Positions 14,670 to 24,642 of a stretch of DNA of 64,000 nt are shown here, one piece after another; within the stretch, counting starts at the first letter, position 1; the number at the start of each line of letters is the position of its first letter. Source of the DNA: Faecalicatena_A orotica (GTDB lineage Bacteria > Bacillota > Clostridia > Lachnospirales > Lachnospiraceae). The position numbers were made by a program, and so were the translations under genes. Where the stretch lies: assembly GCF_040545875.1 (NCBI RefSeq), contig NZ_JBEPMR010000001.1; one strand, 5' to 3'. The notes under the pieces were generated by a model. It did no database searches. It was not told the DNA's origin and saw nothing but the letters and a program-made list of their open reading frames with translations.

Positions 14670-16928
14670 CTACAAATGCCAGATGTCCCTGTTGTATTCC
14701 GCGATGGTCCTGTCGGATGAGAAGAAGCCGGCTTTTGCGATGTTTACGAGCATTTTTTTCGCCCATGCTTTTTCATCTTCGTAATCTTCAAGCATCTGTT
14801 CTTTTGTCTTGATGTAGTCCTTCACATCGAGCAGTGTCATGAACCAGTCTTTGCTTACGATCTCTTTGTATAGTCTTCCCAGATTTACCGGGTCGCCGAT
14901 GCGGATCAGGTCTTTGCTGATGATGAAGTCTACCAGTTCTTCCACCATTGGGTCGTTGTCGTAGATATCTGCTGAACAGTAGCCTTGTGTCTCGTAGAGT
15001 TTGATGACATTTTCTGATTTTTCGCCGAAAACGTAAATATTCTCGTCTCCTACGAGCTGGTGGATTTCTACGTTTGCCCCGTCCTCTGTTCCAAGTGTTA
15101 CTGCACCGTTTAACATGAATTTCATATTGCCTGTTCCGCTTGCTTCCTTGGATGCAAGGGAAATCTGCTCGGAGATGTCGCAGGCAGGGATGAGTTTTTC
15201 TGCCTTTGTCACGTTATAGTTTTCGACCATGACAAGCTTCAGGTAGGGGCTGACAGCAGGGTCATTGTCGATGAGCTGCTGCAGGCAGAGCAGAAGGTGG
15301 ATAATATCTTTTGCAATCGTATAGGCGGGTGCCGCCTTTGCACCGAAAATCATTGTGACCGGACGTTTCGGCAGGTTTCCTTTTTTAATTTCCTTGTATT
15401 TATATATAGCATACAATGCATTCATCTGCTGTCTCTTGTATTCGTGGAGGCGTTTGATCTGTATGTCAAAGATTCCGTTTTCGTCGATATCAACATCCTG
15501 TGACATTTTCAGGTAATCCTTCAGTTTCCGCTTTGCATTCTTCTTGATTGCAATTAGCTGGTCCAGAACCTTTTCGTCATCCTTGTATGAAAGAAGCTTC
15601 TCTAGTTCGTCTGCGTTTTCCATATAAGCAGGCCCGATTAGTTCTTCCAGATATTCTGCTAACTCATGGTTGCAGTGCACGAGCCATCTGCGGAAGGTGA
15701 TCCCATTCGTCTTATTGTTGAACTTCGCCGGATAGATGTCATAAAACGGTTTCAGCTCGGACTCTTTGAGAATCTCTGTGTGAAGCGCTGCAACGCCGTT
15801 TACCGCATATCCGTAGTGGATGTCAATGTGGGCCATGTGCACGCGGTCCTGTTTGTCAATAATGTAGACTCTCTCATCGTGGTAGTCCCTTCTGACCCTT
15901 GCATCCAGTTCACGGATGATCGGGAGCAGGTGCGGTACGACCTTCTCCAGATAAGAAACCGGCCACTTCTCCAGTGCCTCTGCGAGGATGGTATGGTTCG
16001 TATATGCACAGGTCTTTCTCACTACGTCTACGGCAGTATCTATATTGAACCCTCTCTGTGTCAGCAGGCGGATCAGCTCTGGGATGACCATTGTCGGATG
16101 TGTATCGTTGATCTGGATGCAGACGTGCTCGTGCAGGTGATACAGGTTGATCCCTTTCTCCTCTGCCTCTTTCAGTATCAGCTGTGCCGCATTGCTTACC
16201 ATAAAATACTGCTGGTAGATACGCAGAAGCTGTCCTTTCTCGTCACTGTCATCCGGATAGAGGAACAGCGTCAGGTTCCTTCTGATATCGTCTTTGTCAA
16301 ACTGGATTCCGTCGTGGATGATTGCCTCATCTACCGTATCCAGATCGAACAGGTGGAGTCTGTTACATCCACTGTGATAGCCGGGTACATCAATGTCATA
16401 CATCGTTGAAGTCAGGGTAAAATCCTTAAACGGCACTTCAAAGCTGACATCCGTCTTATTCAGCCAGCAGTCACTGGTAATCCACGGATTTTTCTCTTCC
16501 TGCTGCTTGTTATCATGAAACTTCTGCAAAAACAATCCATCGTGGTAATTTAATCCCACGCCATCGCCTTCAAGCCCGAGTGTGGCAATTGAGTCTAAAA
16601 AACATGCCGCCAGACGTCCCAGGCCACCGTTTCCAAGAGATGGTTCCTGCTCAATTTCTTCAATTTCTGTCAGGTCGTGACCATGCTTTTTCAGTACCTC
16701 CCTCGTCTCCTCAAACAGACCGAAATTAATCAGGTTGTTGGATAACAGCTTGCCAATCAGGAATTCAGCCGATATATAATACAGCTTTTTCTTCCCCTCA
16801 TTCCTCTTCATCCCCCGCATTTTTTCTTTCGTCACATACAAAAGGGCCGCATAAATCTCTTCCTTTGATGCTTCTGCAATACTCTTGTTGAATCTTTCCT
16901 TCAACATCATTTCCAATGCCTGTTCCAT
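14670..16928 (-). CDS. glgP: Glycogen/maltodextrin phosphorylase
   Basis: The 752-residue GT35 enzyme uses phosphate to release glucose-1-phosphate from alpha-1,4-glucan ends. The PLP lysine motif EASGTGNMKFMLNGA is intact. Other hallmarks are YISAEFLIG, EPSLGNGGLGRLAACFLDS, FDIQIKRLHEYKRQ and KAAPAY. At about 750 residues it is slightly shorter than typical 800-residue phosphorylases and lacks their N-terminal regulatory extension. The RBS is AAGGAG. It is central in the glucan operon, downstream of the debranching enzyme by 44 nt. Confidence 0.95.
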   Translation of the reverse strand: MEQALEMMLKERFNKSIAEASKEEIYAALLYVTKEKMRGMKRNEGKKKLYYISAEFLIGKLLSNNLINFGLFEETREVLKKHGHDLTEIEEIEQEPSLGNGGLGRLAACFLDSIATLGLEGDGVGLNYHDGLFLQKFHDNKQQEEKNPWITSDCWLNKTDVSFEVPFKDFTLTSTMYDIDVPGYHSGCNRLHLFDLDTVDEAIIHDGIQFDKDDIRRNLTLFLYPDDSDEKGQLLRIYQQYFMVSNAAQLILKEAEEKGINLYHLHEHVCIQINDTHPTMVIPELIRLLTQRGFNIDTAVDVVRKTCAYTNHTILAEALEKWPVSYLEKVVPHLLPIIRELDARVRRDYHDERVYIIDKQDRVHMAHIDIHYGYAVNGVAALHTEILKESELKPFYDIYPAKFNNKTNGITFRRWLVHCNHELAEYLEELIGPAYMENADELEKLLSYKDDEKVLDQLIAIKKNAKRKLKDYLKMSQDVDIDENGIFDIQIKRLHEYKRQQMNALYAIYKYKEIKKGNLPKRPVTMIFGAKAAPAYTIAKDIIHLLLCLQQLIDNDPAVSPYLKLVMVENYNVTKAEKLIPACDISEQISLASKEASGTGNMKFMLNGAVTLGTEDGANVEIHQLVGDENIYVFGEKSENVIKLYETQGYCSADIYDNDPMVEELVDFIISKDLIRIGDPVNLGRLYKEIVSKDWFMTLLDVKDYIKTKEQMLEDYEDEKAWAKKMLVNIAKAGFFSSDRTIAEYNRDIWHL

Positions 16929-16972
16929 TAAAATCTCCTTTCACAATTGCCGGGTGTATCTGGCCATTCCAT

Positions 16973-18943
16973 TCACACACCGGAAACTCTTTCCTGTTTT
17001 TCTATCATTTCATATACGCGCAGCAGCTCTCCTACGCTCCAGGCCTGTGCAAAACAGCCCTTTGATACAGACGGTATCTTTCCGTCATAGATTTCAGGAA
17101 GCTGGCCGATGCAGCCTTCCCGCATTGCACTTTCCATAACCTCCAGTTGTTCTCTGACTGTCTGTTTTGCCGCTTCACTGTGATCATGTACTTTCAGATA
17201 CGACAGGTAATATCCGCCCAGTGGAAATGCCCATACAGTTCCCTGATGGTATGCCATATCCCTTTGTTCCATTGCCCCCGCATAGCACGGATGAAACTGC
17301 TCATCCCCCTCTTCCAGAGTTCTGAGCCCATATGGAGTATACAACTTTTCAAAGGCAGTTTCTACTATTTGTTCCTCTTTTTTTCTGTCCAGCATGGTAA
17401 ACGGCATGGAAACCGCCCAGATCTGATTACATCTGATCTGCCAGTCTGCCGCAGTGCCTGATACCACATCCTTGAGACAATGTTTTTCTTCCATCCAGAA
17501 CTGCTCCGTAAAGGAGGCCTTAACCTGCTTAGCAAGTGCAGCATATTCCCCTGCCTGAACCCGTGTCTCCTGTGAAAAAATCTCGGCGAACCTGCTCATA
17601 ATACATAACGCATTATACCAGTATGCGTTGATTTCCACTGGTTTCCCGTGGCGCGGCGTGGGTAAAATATCGTTGATACGGACATCCATCCATGTAACCT
17701 GGGAAAGCCCTTCCCCGGCCTGTATGAGTCCGTCTTCATCCATGCGGATTCCAAACCCGGTCCCCCTCCGATATCCCTGCATGATTCTTTCCATAACCGG
17801 ATATACTTCTCTTAAAAACGCCGCATCCCCTGCTGCTTCATAATACAGATACATACAATTGATAAAAAGCAGTGCCGCGTCCGCCGTATTGTACAGCGGC
17901 TCACTGCCGCCCTCCGGAAACAGGTTCGGCATCAGGCCGTCTCTCTCATTGAGAGCAAATGTACGGAGGATTTGTCTTGCTGTCCCATATTGCCCGGTTG
18001 TGATACACAGGCCCGGCAGTGCAATCATGGTATCACGGCCCCAGTCTTCAAAAAACGGAAAACCGGCCAGCACTGTCAGACCGCCTGTGGATTCCCTCTC
18101 GGAAATAAACTGTGACGCGCTCTTTGACAGCATTTTTCCGGCCCTGGAGGTGAAACCGGCACGTTCTTCCCACTCCCGGCGGAACATTTTCACACTGTCT
18201 ATGATTTCCAGTGCACTTTCATTTGATTCCTGCATTTCAAATATGATTTCCAGCACCCTTTTTCCACCCGGCTCTGCTGACGCCGAAATCTGGTGGTTTG
18301 CCGCTGCCGTTCCGTTTTTCCGCCTGCCGTCACATGCATCATAGCGGTAAAAATAGGTTTCTGAAGTTTCTGTAATCTCTTCCACAGTTCCATTCGTCCT
18401 GAGATATAGTGCAGTCCCGCCGGAAGATATTTTATGCCCGGCCATTTCAATGCTCTGGCCTTCTTTCATGTCACTGCCCTTTGGTACAAACTGGTAAAAC
18501 GGCGTAACACACAATGTACAGGTCTCTCTGCCCCGGTTTTCTATTTCATAGCGCAGGACCGCCGTATTGGTGCCCTGCCCCATTGCCGCCTCCTTTTTAA
18601 TTTCCACACCCCCGATTTGAAATCTCCAGACCGGCGTATCCTCATAACTGAATGCGGACAAATACTGACATCCTTCTTCCCTCCGGCCATCTGCAAATTC
18701 CTGACTGGATATCGTAATGCTCTGTTTGTCTCTGAACTTCACCTGCTCCCGGATGCGGTGCACCAGATTCACGCGGTGGTTCGGGGCCTTAACACATGCC
18801 ATCAAAAGGGCGTGGTCATTGCGGGTTACCGCTCCTGTCATTGTCATAGAAGAAAAACCACCAAGCCCGTTTGTCATCAGCCAGCAGTTTTCTTCCCCGC
18901 GCCGGGGGGTGTTCCAATCATGTTTTCCATAAATCCATTTCAT
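16973..18943 (-). CDS. Amylo-alpha-1,6-glucosidase (glycogen debranching enzyme, GDE C-terminal type)
   Basis: This 656-residue protein has an N-terminal beta-rich domain (residues 1-270, start MKWIYGKHDWNT, GLGGFSSMTMTGAVTRNDHALL) and a C-terminal (alpha/alpha)6 domain. The latter contains FPFFEDWGRDTMIALPGL, VTWMDVRI and the HPCYAG...YHQGTVWAFPLG block typical of GDE_C (GH133). It removes alpha-1,6-linked glucose stubs left by the phosphorylase. The SD before its ATG is poor, so translation may depend on coupling to the upstream pullulanase gene 40 nt away. Confidence 0.9.
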   Translation of the reverse strand: MKWIYGKHDWNTPRRGEENCWLMTNGLGGFSSMTMTGAVTRNDHALLMACVKAPNHRVNLVHRIREQVKFRDKQSITISSQEFADGRREEGCQYLSAFSYEDTPVWRFQIGGVEIKKEAAMGQGTNTAVLRYEIENRGRETCTLCVTPFYQFVPKGSDMKEGQSIEMAGHKISSGGTALYLRTNGTVEEITETSETYFYRYDACDGRRKNGTAAANHQISASAEPGGKRVLEIIFEMQESNESALEIIDSVKMFRREWEERAGFTSRAGKMLSKSASQFISERESTGGLTVLAGFPFFEDWGRDTMIALPGLCITTGQYGTARQILRTFALNERDGLMPNLFPEGGSEPLYNTADAALLFINCMYLYYEAAGDAAFLREVYPVMERIMQGYRRGTGFGIRMDEDGLIQAGEGLSQVTWMDVRINDILPTPRHGKPVEINAYWYNALCIMSRFAEIFSQETRVQAGEYAALAKQVKASFTEQFWMEEKHCLKDVVSGTAADWQIRCNQIWAVSMPFTMLDRKKEEQIVETAFEKLYTPYGLRTLEEGDEQFHPCYAGAMEQRDMAYHQGTVWAFPLGGYYLSYLKVHDHSEAAKQTVREQLEVMESAMREGCIGQLPEIYDGKIPSVSKGCFAQAWSVGELLRVYEMIEKQERVSGV

Positions 18944-18983
18944 ACTCTATTCGTATCACTTTCTAAAGAATTGGGCTGATTCA

Positions 18984-20924
18984 TCATTTTTCCCTGAGTC
19001 CTAAGATCAGGATTCCGACCGGCGCCGCCATAACGGAACCGGTCACAGTAACCGGTGTTTTCCACAGGAAACTGTCGCGGGAATCTGCTAATATCTCCCA
19101 GTTTCCTCCTGAAAGCCGGATTTCTTCCTCGTTTTGACCGGCATTGTATATGATTTGAAGAGTTTTCCACACAGAATCTGCATATTCTGACGAGTTATCC
19201 AGTTCAAAACCCACGATTCCTTCTTTTTTCCACTCTTTTCTTACTCTTTTCCATGCAGTTTCTGATTTGTCACATAAGCCCGGAAGCTGTTTACGCAGTG
19301 CAATCAGCCCCTGATAGTATGTAACAAGCTCCCTCTCCTCCCATGCTTTTTTCCAGTCCAGCCGGTTCACACTGATGGGGGAATTGTAGCTGTCTGCAAT
19401 GCCGTTCTTCGTTCTCCCGAATTCTTCCCCGGAAAGAAAGAATAGATTTCCCTGACAGGTCATGTATATTCCGGCCGCCAGCCGGTATGCCTTCCTTAAC
19501 ATATTTTCATCGGAAATGGTCTCGGCCAGCTTATCCCACAACGTCTGGTTATCATGGGAGGATACATACGTGATGACCTGTGAGGGCGCCTTGATCCCCG
19601 GCTTTCTTTTATGGCACCATGCACGCACACTGCTTAATATGTCCTCCTCAAAGCCTTTCCCGCCGTTTACAAACCCGGGTTCGTCCAGTTCGAACACGGA
19701 GCCTTTCACGGCATCTCTGATATCATCCGAAAACATACCGATATTTACATCCAGCTTACGAATATTCTTTTTCAGAGCCTGACATGCACCGTCTTCCATC
19801 GCTGTCTTCTCCGCCGCCCAGGGTTCCCCGAATACCATCTTTTCGCCCGCCCCGTAGCGTACATCCAGTTCGGCGCGTATGCGGTTCATCAGTTCCACGT
19901 CCAGAAGACCCATAAGGTCGAAGCGGAATCCGTCCATATGATACTCCTCTGCCCAGTATAATACGGATTCCAGTATATATTTGCTGCACATGTCACGCTC
20001 ACTTGCCACATCGTTGCCGCACGCGGAACCATTGGAAGGCTTTCCATTTTTATCCGCCCGGTAAAAGTACCAGGGAGCCGTCCTCTGGAACCAGGAATCC
20101 ATAGAATAGGTGTGATTGTAAACCACATCCATGATCACACGGAAACCTTCCCTGTGGAGCGATTGAATCAGTTCCTTCAGCTCCCGGATTCTGACCTCCC
20201 CGTGGTCCGGGTCAGAAGAGTAAGACCCCTCCGGCACGTTATAGTTAAGCGGGTCATATCCCCAGTTGAACTGGTCATCCCTTTTCGCCTCATCCACAGA
20301 CCCGTAATCGTAAACCGGCATAAGCTGGATATGGGTCACGCCTAATTCCTTCAGATAAGAGATTCCTGTAGGATGTTTCCCATCCCCGTTCAAGGTCGTG
20401 TCAGTATGCAAAAATGCACCATACTTTCCCCTGCACTCTTCCGGGAATCCGCCTGCCCTGTCCCATGAAAATTCCTTCACATGCAGTTCATAGATGATGC
20501 GTTCCTGCCCATACGAAGGCGCCTGATCCTGTTCCCATCCTGCGGGGTCGGTCCTCCTTAAATCCACCGCCATGCTCCGTCTGCCGTTCACACCGCAGGC
20601 CCTTGCATAGGGGTCCGCGGAAACAACAATCTCACCATCCAGAAGCAGGGTAAAATCATAATAGGTTCCATGCAGGTTTTCTTCTGTCCGGTATTCCCAT
20701 ACGCCTTTCTCCAGGCGTTTCATCGGATGGACCGCGTATGCGGGCACTTCAGTACCCGCCTGATACAGATTGACTGCAATCTGATCAGCAGACGGGCTCC
20801 ACAGCCTGAAGGCCGTTCCTTTAGCCGTGCATACCGCCCCGAGGTCCTTTCCGTCATAAACAAAGTTTTGGCTGAATTCCGGACTGGAGTAATATTCTTT
20901 CCACTGTTTTACTGTCTTCTTCAT
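18984..20924 (-). CDS. pulA: Type I pullulanase (debranching, GH13/CBM48)
   Basis: The 646-residue protein has an N-terminal CBM48-like module (FRLWSPSADQIAVNLYQAG), the type I pullulanase signature NWGYDPLNYNVPEGSYSSDP and the GH13 regions DVVYNH, GFRFDLMGLLD (nucleophile), MVFGEPWA (acid/base) and VSSHDNQTLWDK. There is no signal peptide, so it cuts alpha-1,6 branches of imported oligomers inside the cell. It begins 9 nt after malG's stop with a weak SD, implying coupling. A pullulanase and a glucosidase-type debrancher in one operon cover both long and single-glucose branches. Confidence 0.95.
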   Translation of the reverse strand: MKKTVKQWKEYYSSPEFSQNFVYDGKDLGAVCTAKGTAFRLWSPSADQIAVNLYQAGTEVPAYAVHPMKRLEKGVWEYRTEENLHGTYYDFTLLLDGEIVVSADPYARACGVNGRRSMAVDLRRTDPAGWEQDQAPSYGQERIIYELHVKEFSWDRAGGFPEECRGKYGAFLHTDTTLNGDGKHPTGISYLKELGVTHIQLMPVYDYGSVDEAKRDDQFNWGYDPLNYNVPEGSYSSDPDHGEVRIRELKELIQSLHREGFRVIMDVVYNHTYSMDSWFQRTAPWYFYRADKNGKPSNGSACGNDVASERDMCSKYILESVLYWAEEYHMDGFRFDLMGLLDVELMNRIRAELDVRYGAGEKMVFGEPWAAEKTAMEDGACQALKKNIRKLDVNIGMFSDDIRDAVKGSVFELDEPGFVNGGKGFEEDILSSVRAWCHKRKPGIKAPSQVITYVSSHDNQTLWDKLAETISDENMLRKAYRLAAGIYMTCQGNLFFLSGEEFGRTKNGIADSYNSPISVNRLDWKKAWEERELVTYYQGLIALRKQLPGLCDKSETAWKRVRKEWKKEGIVGFELDNSSEYADSVWKTLQIIYNAGQNEEEIRLSGGNWEILADSRDSFLWKTPVTVTGSVMAAPVGILILGLREK

Positions 20925-20933
20925 GTTTTTTAC

Positions 20934-21794
20934 CTAGCCTTTGACTGCCCCGCCGGATACGCCTTCCACGTAATACTTCTGCATACTGATGAACAGTGCC
21001 GCAATCGGTATGGATACCAGTACGCAGCCCGCGGCGAATTGTGTATAGTAATCGTTAATAAATTCTCTCTCCAGCATCTTAAACAGTCCCAGGGCAACCG
21101 TATAGTTGTTATAATTGTCTCCCATGATTACACTGGAGAAAATGAAGTCCATCCAGGGTGCCATGAACGAGGTCAGTACCGTATAGACAACGATCGGTTT
21201 GGACATGGGCAGTGTGATTTTCCTGAAAATCTGAAACTTCGTCGCCCCATCCAGATAGGCAGCTTCATCCAGTGATTTCGGCAGCGTGTCGAAGAATCCT
21301 TTCGCAATAAAGAACGACAGCCCCGCCCCTCCTGAGTATACCATAATCAGCGCCACAAGTGACTGTGTAATTCCCAGCCCCTTTAAGATATAGTAGACTG
21401 CTATCATGGACATGAAGCTTGGAAACATCCCCAGTATCAGTGCCACATTCATCATAGGCTTTCTCATTTTAAACCGCATCCTCGACGTGGCATAAGAGAC
21501 GGACAATACAAAAAACGTGGAAATCAGACAGCTGAAAACTGCAACAAACAGCGTATTTCCAAACCATTTCACAAAGTGAAACTGGGAGTTATCAGTAAGC
21601 AGATTGACGTAATTTGCAATCGTAAGCCCCTTCGGAAAGAAATAGGATGTATAGGAACCGCTTTCTTCCCTAAAAGATGTCATGACTACCCAGAAAACGG
21701 GAATCATCCAGATGACGGACAATATGGTTAATGTAATATAAGAGGCAATGTTCCTGATTTTTTTATTTTTTGACATAGATTTTGTTTTTTTCAT
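20934..21794 (-). CDS. malG: Maltodextrin ABC transporter permease, MalG-like
   Basis: This 286-residue protein has six membrane helices and the EAA loop EAAYLDGATKFQIFRKITLPMSKPI that contacts the ATPase. The first helix follows a basic start. It overlaps the malF-like gene by one nucleotide (TAATG). It ends VSGGAVKG, the usual MalG tail. No cognate MsmX/MalK ATPase is encoded in the window; a shared ATPase from elsewhere is presumably used, as in many Firmicutes. Confidence 0.93.
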   Translation of the reverse strand: MKKTKSMSKNKKIRNIASYITLTILSVIWMIPVFWVVMTSFREESGSYTSYFFPKGLTIANYVNLLTDNSQFHFVKWFGNTLFVAVFSCLISTFFVLSVSYATSRMRFKMRKPMMNVALILGMFPSFMSMIAVYYILKGLGITQSLVALIMVYSGGAGLSFFIAKGFFDTLPKSLDEAAYLDGATKFQIFRKITLPMSKPIVVYTVLTSFMAPWMDFIFSSVIMGDNYNNYTVALGLFKMLEREFINDYYTQFAAGCVLVSIPIAALFISMQKYYVEGVSGGAVKG

Positions 21795-23176
21795 TACTGG
21801 AATGCCTCCTCATTGTTATATGCAGACGTTCTTCTGTATGTAATCAGAGAAAATACTGCGGAAATGACAAATACAAGAATACCGATTGCCGATGCATAGC
21901 TGTAGTCCTTGCTTGTTACTGTCAGCTTGTAAAGCCATGTGACAAGCAGGTCTGTCTTTCCCGCCTGATAGTAATCCAGGGTAGACGGTCCGCCCTTCGA
22001 CAGAAGGTAAATTACATTAAAGTTATTAATATTTCCGATAAACTGTGTGATCAGGTATGGTGTCGTAACAAACAGGACATATGGCATTGTGATCTTTCTG
22101 AACATAACCCTTGCATTCGCCCCATCCACACGAGCCGCCTCATACAGGTCAGCCGGAATATTCATCAGAATACCGGAAGTAATCAGCATGGTGTACGGAA
22201 TTCCAATCCAAAGATTAACAACGATGATCGTCACTTTTGCCAGAGTTGCATTCGTCAGAAATGGAATGCTGTCCTGAATGACTCCCCAGCTCTTCAAAAG
22301 GACATTCACAGCACCTTCCGGCTGAAGCATCGTCTTCATTATCAGAAGCGAAACGAAAGACGGAATCGCAATTGACATGACAAAAATCGTCCTCCAGAGG
22401 CCCTTGAATTTCACTCCTTTACGGTTGATCAGCAGGGCAAGCAGGATTCCCCCTATGTAGTTCAGCACCGTCGCAAAAACGGCCCATGTAATTGTCCATC
22501 CAAGGATCGGCCAGAAGGTCTTGGATATCGTACTGCCCGAGCCTAAGATCGTAACAAAGTTATCCAAACCGATCCATGTGAAAAGATTTCCCGGAGGCTG
22601 GTGTGCATTATCATAGTTGGTAAACGCAACCAGAATCATGTATACTAGCGGGAGTACCGTGAATGCGAGCACTCCGATCATAGGAAATGTCAGAATAGTA
22701 CGGTGGAACTTCGCATCCAGATATACCTTCACGTCATCGATTAGTCCCGGAACTTTCTTCCCGGCCTTCTCCAGTGCCTGTACCTCCAGGGCCGATTTCA
22801 GGTTTGCCCTCCATGTTAAAACAAAGAATACAATCAGGAAGAGACATACAACTCCATATAATAAAAGAAGCATGGAGTTATCTCCTTCTGTCAGAACATC
22901 AATTCCTAACGTTTCATCGAATACCCAGCCCTGTGTCTGTGTTCCGAGTGTAACCATATTGCCTAAAGCCCTGATACCGCTCACTGCCATATAAAAAATG
23001 AATGCTGCCTCCGCCAGCAGGAAGAGCAGACCTTTTACAATCTGCTTCCTGCGTATATTGGCGATTCCCATAACCAGCATGGATGCCTTCGCCCACACAT
23101 CACCCTCACGGATGACTCTTTTCAGAAGGTATTCCCTTGGCTTTTGTGCAGCTTCTTTTGATCTATTTTTACTCAT
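21794..23176 (-). CDS. malF: Maltodextrin ABC transporter permease, MalF-like
   Basis: This 460-residue permease is longer than simple sugar permeases because of an N-terminal extension with two extra helices (residues 28-70 and about 108-125). The core permease then has the EAA loop YEAARVDGANARVMFRKITMPYV. The extra N-terminal part is typical of MalF from Firmicutes. The RBS is GGAGAAG. It is paired with malG by stop/start overlap and follows the binding-protein gene by 38 nt. Confidence 0.92.
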   Translation of the reverse strand: MSKNRSKEAAQKPREYLLKRVIREGDVWAKASMLVMGIANIRRKQIVKGLLFLLAEAAFIFYMAVSGIRALGNMVTLGTQTQGWVFDETLGIDVLTEGDNSMLLLLYGVVCLFLIVFFVLTWRANLKSALEVQALEKAGKKVPGLIDDVKVYLDAKFHRTILTFPMIGVLAFTVLPLVYMILVAFTNYDNAHQPPGNLFTWIGLDNFVTILGSGSTISKTFWPILGWTITWAVFATVLNYIGGILLALLINRKGVKFKGLWRTIFVMSIAIPSFVSLLIMKTMLQPEGAVNVLLKSWGVIQDSIPFLTNATLAKVTIIVVNLWIGIPYTMLITSGILMNIPADLYEAARVDGANARVMFRKITMPYVLFVTTPYLITQFIGNINNFNVIYLLSKGGPSTLDYYQAGKTDLLVTWLYKLTVTSKDYSYASAIGILVFVISAVFSLITYRRTSAYNNEEAFQ

Positions 23177-23214
23177 AAAGCTCTTCTCCTTACCTTCAAA
23201 ACAGGTCCCTTTCT

Positions 23215-24489
23215 CTATTCTTCACCGAGCTTTGAGAGGATTCCCTGAACCATCGTGTCCATTGTTTTCTGCATATTATCTTTCGTAACAGACTTAGCTA
23301 TGCAGTCCTGTCCAAAGGCTTCCATCGGACTCCAGAAATTGGCGATCTGTGCGATGGACGGCTGTACTGTGGATGTCTCGATCTGTTTGGAGAGTACTTC
23401 TACAGCAGGGCTTGTGCCCAGAAGTTCTGTATCTGCTGCCAGTGCCTGGTTCGTAGGCGCTGAATTTCTTACTTCGAAGCGAACCTTCTGGCTCTTTTCA
23501 TTGGACAGATATTCTGCTAAAAGCATGGATTCGGCAGGATATTTCGTCTGCGCATTTACGCCGTACAGGTTAAAGTTAACAATGGTACTCGGTGAAACTT
23601 CCGTTCCGTCCTCAAGAGTAATTGCCGGTACAGTTGCCACTCCGAAGTTGTCCCCTAAAGACTCCTGAAGTGCCGCTGCGTTCCATGTACCAGTCAGGCT
23701 GGCCCCCAGCTTGCCTTCTTTAAAAGATGCAAGAAGAAGTGCGTCGTCCTGATTTTTCACCTTTGGGTTATTGCACAGGTCCAGCAGGTAATCCCCTACA
23801 AGAACACCTTTTTCGTTATTGAAGTCACACTGCTTCGGATCAGATCCGTCTTCTCCGAATAAGGTGCAGCCTGCCCCGAAGAAAAAGGAAGATGTATACC
23901 ATCCGTTGTCAAGGTCCATAGAAAAGTTCGTCACGCCTGAACCTAAGTCTTTTGCAAGCATCGTGTCCAGACTCTTTACCTCATCCTCTGTGTACTTGCT
24001 CTTGTCATAGTACATAAAAAATGAATTGGATGTATTCGGATACCCGTACAGTTCCCCGTCCACGGTTGCCGCCGCGATTGAGTTTTCAACGTTATTCGCA
24101 ATAATTTCATCTTTGTTTTTTGTAATTCTGTAAAGAACACCTGCATCCTTAAGCTCCGCGATCTGGTCGGAAGCGAATTCAAACACATCTGCGGCTACAG
24201 ACGGATCTTTCAAAATCTCAGTCTTGGCGTCAGGTGAACTTACCACTGCTGTCTCAATGGTCCATCCCGCTGCTTCCGGATTGTCCGCCTTGAAGTCCTC
24301 GATAATCCCCTTTAGCATATCCTGGTCTTCCTGTGACCCCCATATCTTCAGCTTCGCATCCCCGGCATATCCCGCCGCCTTCGACGTTCCTGACCCAGAC
24401 GCAGCCTCCTTCTTATCTGCCCCGCATCCGGCCAGTACTGATACCGCCATTACACCCGCTAAAAAAACTGATACAACTTTCTTCTTCAT
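23215..24489 (-). CDS. malE: Maltose/maltodextrin-binding lipoprotein
   Basis: The chosen ATG at 24489 has AAGGAGAAGG upstream and yields 424 residues with a lipoprotein signal, MKKKVVSVFLAGVMAVSVLAGC (Cys at 22). The mature protein is an extracellular solute-binding protein family 1 member: LKIWGSQEDQDMLKGIIEDF, VFEFASDQIAELKDAGVLYRI, LYGYPNTSNSFFMYYDKS and the late GVNAQTKYPAESMLLAEYLS block typical of maltodextrin-binding proteins. It is the first gene of the nine-gene glucan operon. The frame is open 30 codons further upstream but without an RBS. Confidence 0.93.
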   Translation of the reverse strand: MKKKVVSVFLAGVMAVSVLAGCGADKKEAASGSGTSKAAGYAGDAKLKIWGSQEDQDMLKGIIEDFKADNPEAAGWTIETAVVSSPDAKTEILKDPSVAADVFEFASDQIAELKDAGVLYRITKNKDEIIANNVENSIAAATVDGELYGYPNTSNSFFMYYDKSKYTEDEVKSLDTMLAKDLGSGVTNFSMDLDNGWYTSSFFFGAGCTLFGEDGSDPKQCDFNNEKGVLVGDYLLDLCNNPKVKNQDDALLLASFKEGKLGASLTGTWNAAALQESLGDNFGVATVPAITLEDGTEVSPSTIVNFNLYGVNAQTKYPAESMLLAEYLSNEKSQKVRFEVRNSAPTNQALAADTELLGTSPAVEVLSKQIETSTVQPSIAQIANFWSPMEAFGQDCIAKSVTKDNMQKTMDTMVQGILSKLGEE

Positions 24490-24531
24490 TTCCTTCTCCT
24501 TTACTATGTGGACTTGTTTAACTTTTTCTGA

Positions 24532-24540
24532 ATTATAGCA
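24532..24540 (-). promoter_or_regulatory. Extended -10 promoter of the glucan operon
   Basis: TGCTATAAT on the minus strand (-10 hexamer 24532-24537) lies 42 nt before the malE start. No consensus -35 is present at 17 nt, which together with the TG extension suggests activator dependence. Confidence 0.55.
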
Positions 24541-24571
24541 TCGGGAAGAAATAAGGATATACAAATAAATA

Positions 24572-24605
24572 AACCTCAAGTATCAATAATTAAACACTTG
24601 AGGTT
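24572..24605 (-). terminator. Terminator of the Rpn-family gene
   Basis: AACCTCAAGT pairs perfectly with ACTTGAGGTT over a 14-nt loop, followed on the minus strand by TTATTTATTTG. It insulates the glucan operon from the gene ending at 24643. Confidence 0.75.
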
Positions 24606-24642
24606 CATAACTAATTCATAAACGATTACTCTGCTAATGGGT

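Noticed and set aside
15666..16409. Long plus-strand ORF opposite glgP (247 codons)
   Set aside because: It is the reverse-strand shadow of a well-conserved phosphorylase gene; its composition has no family likeness and there is no RBS.
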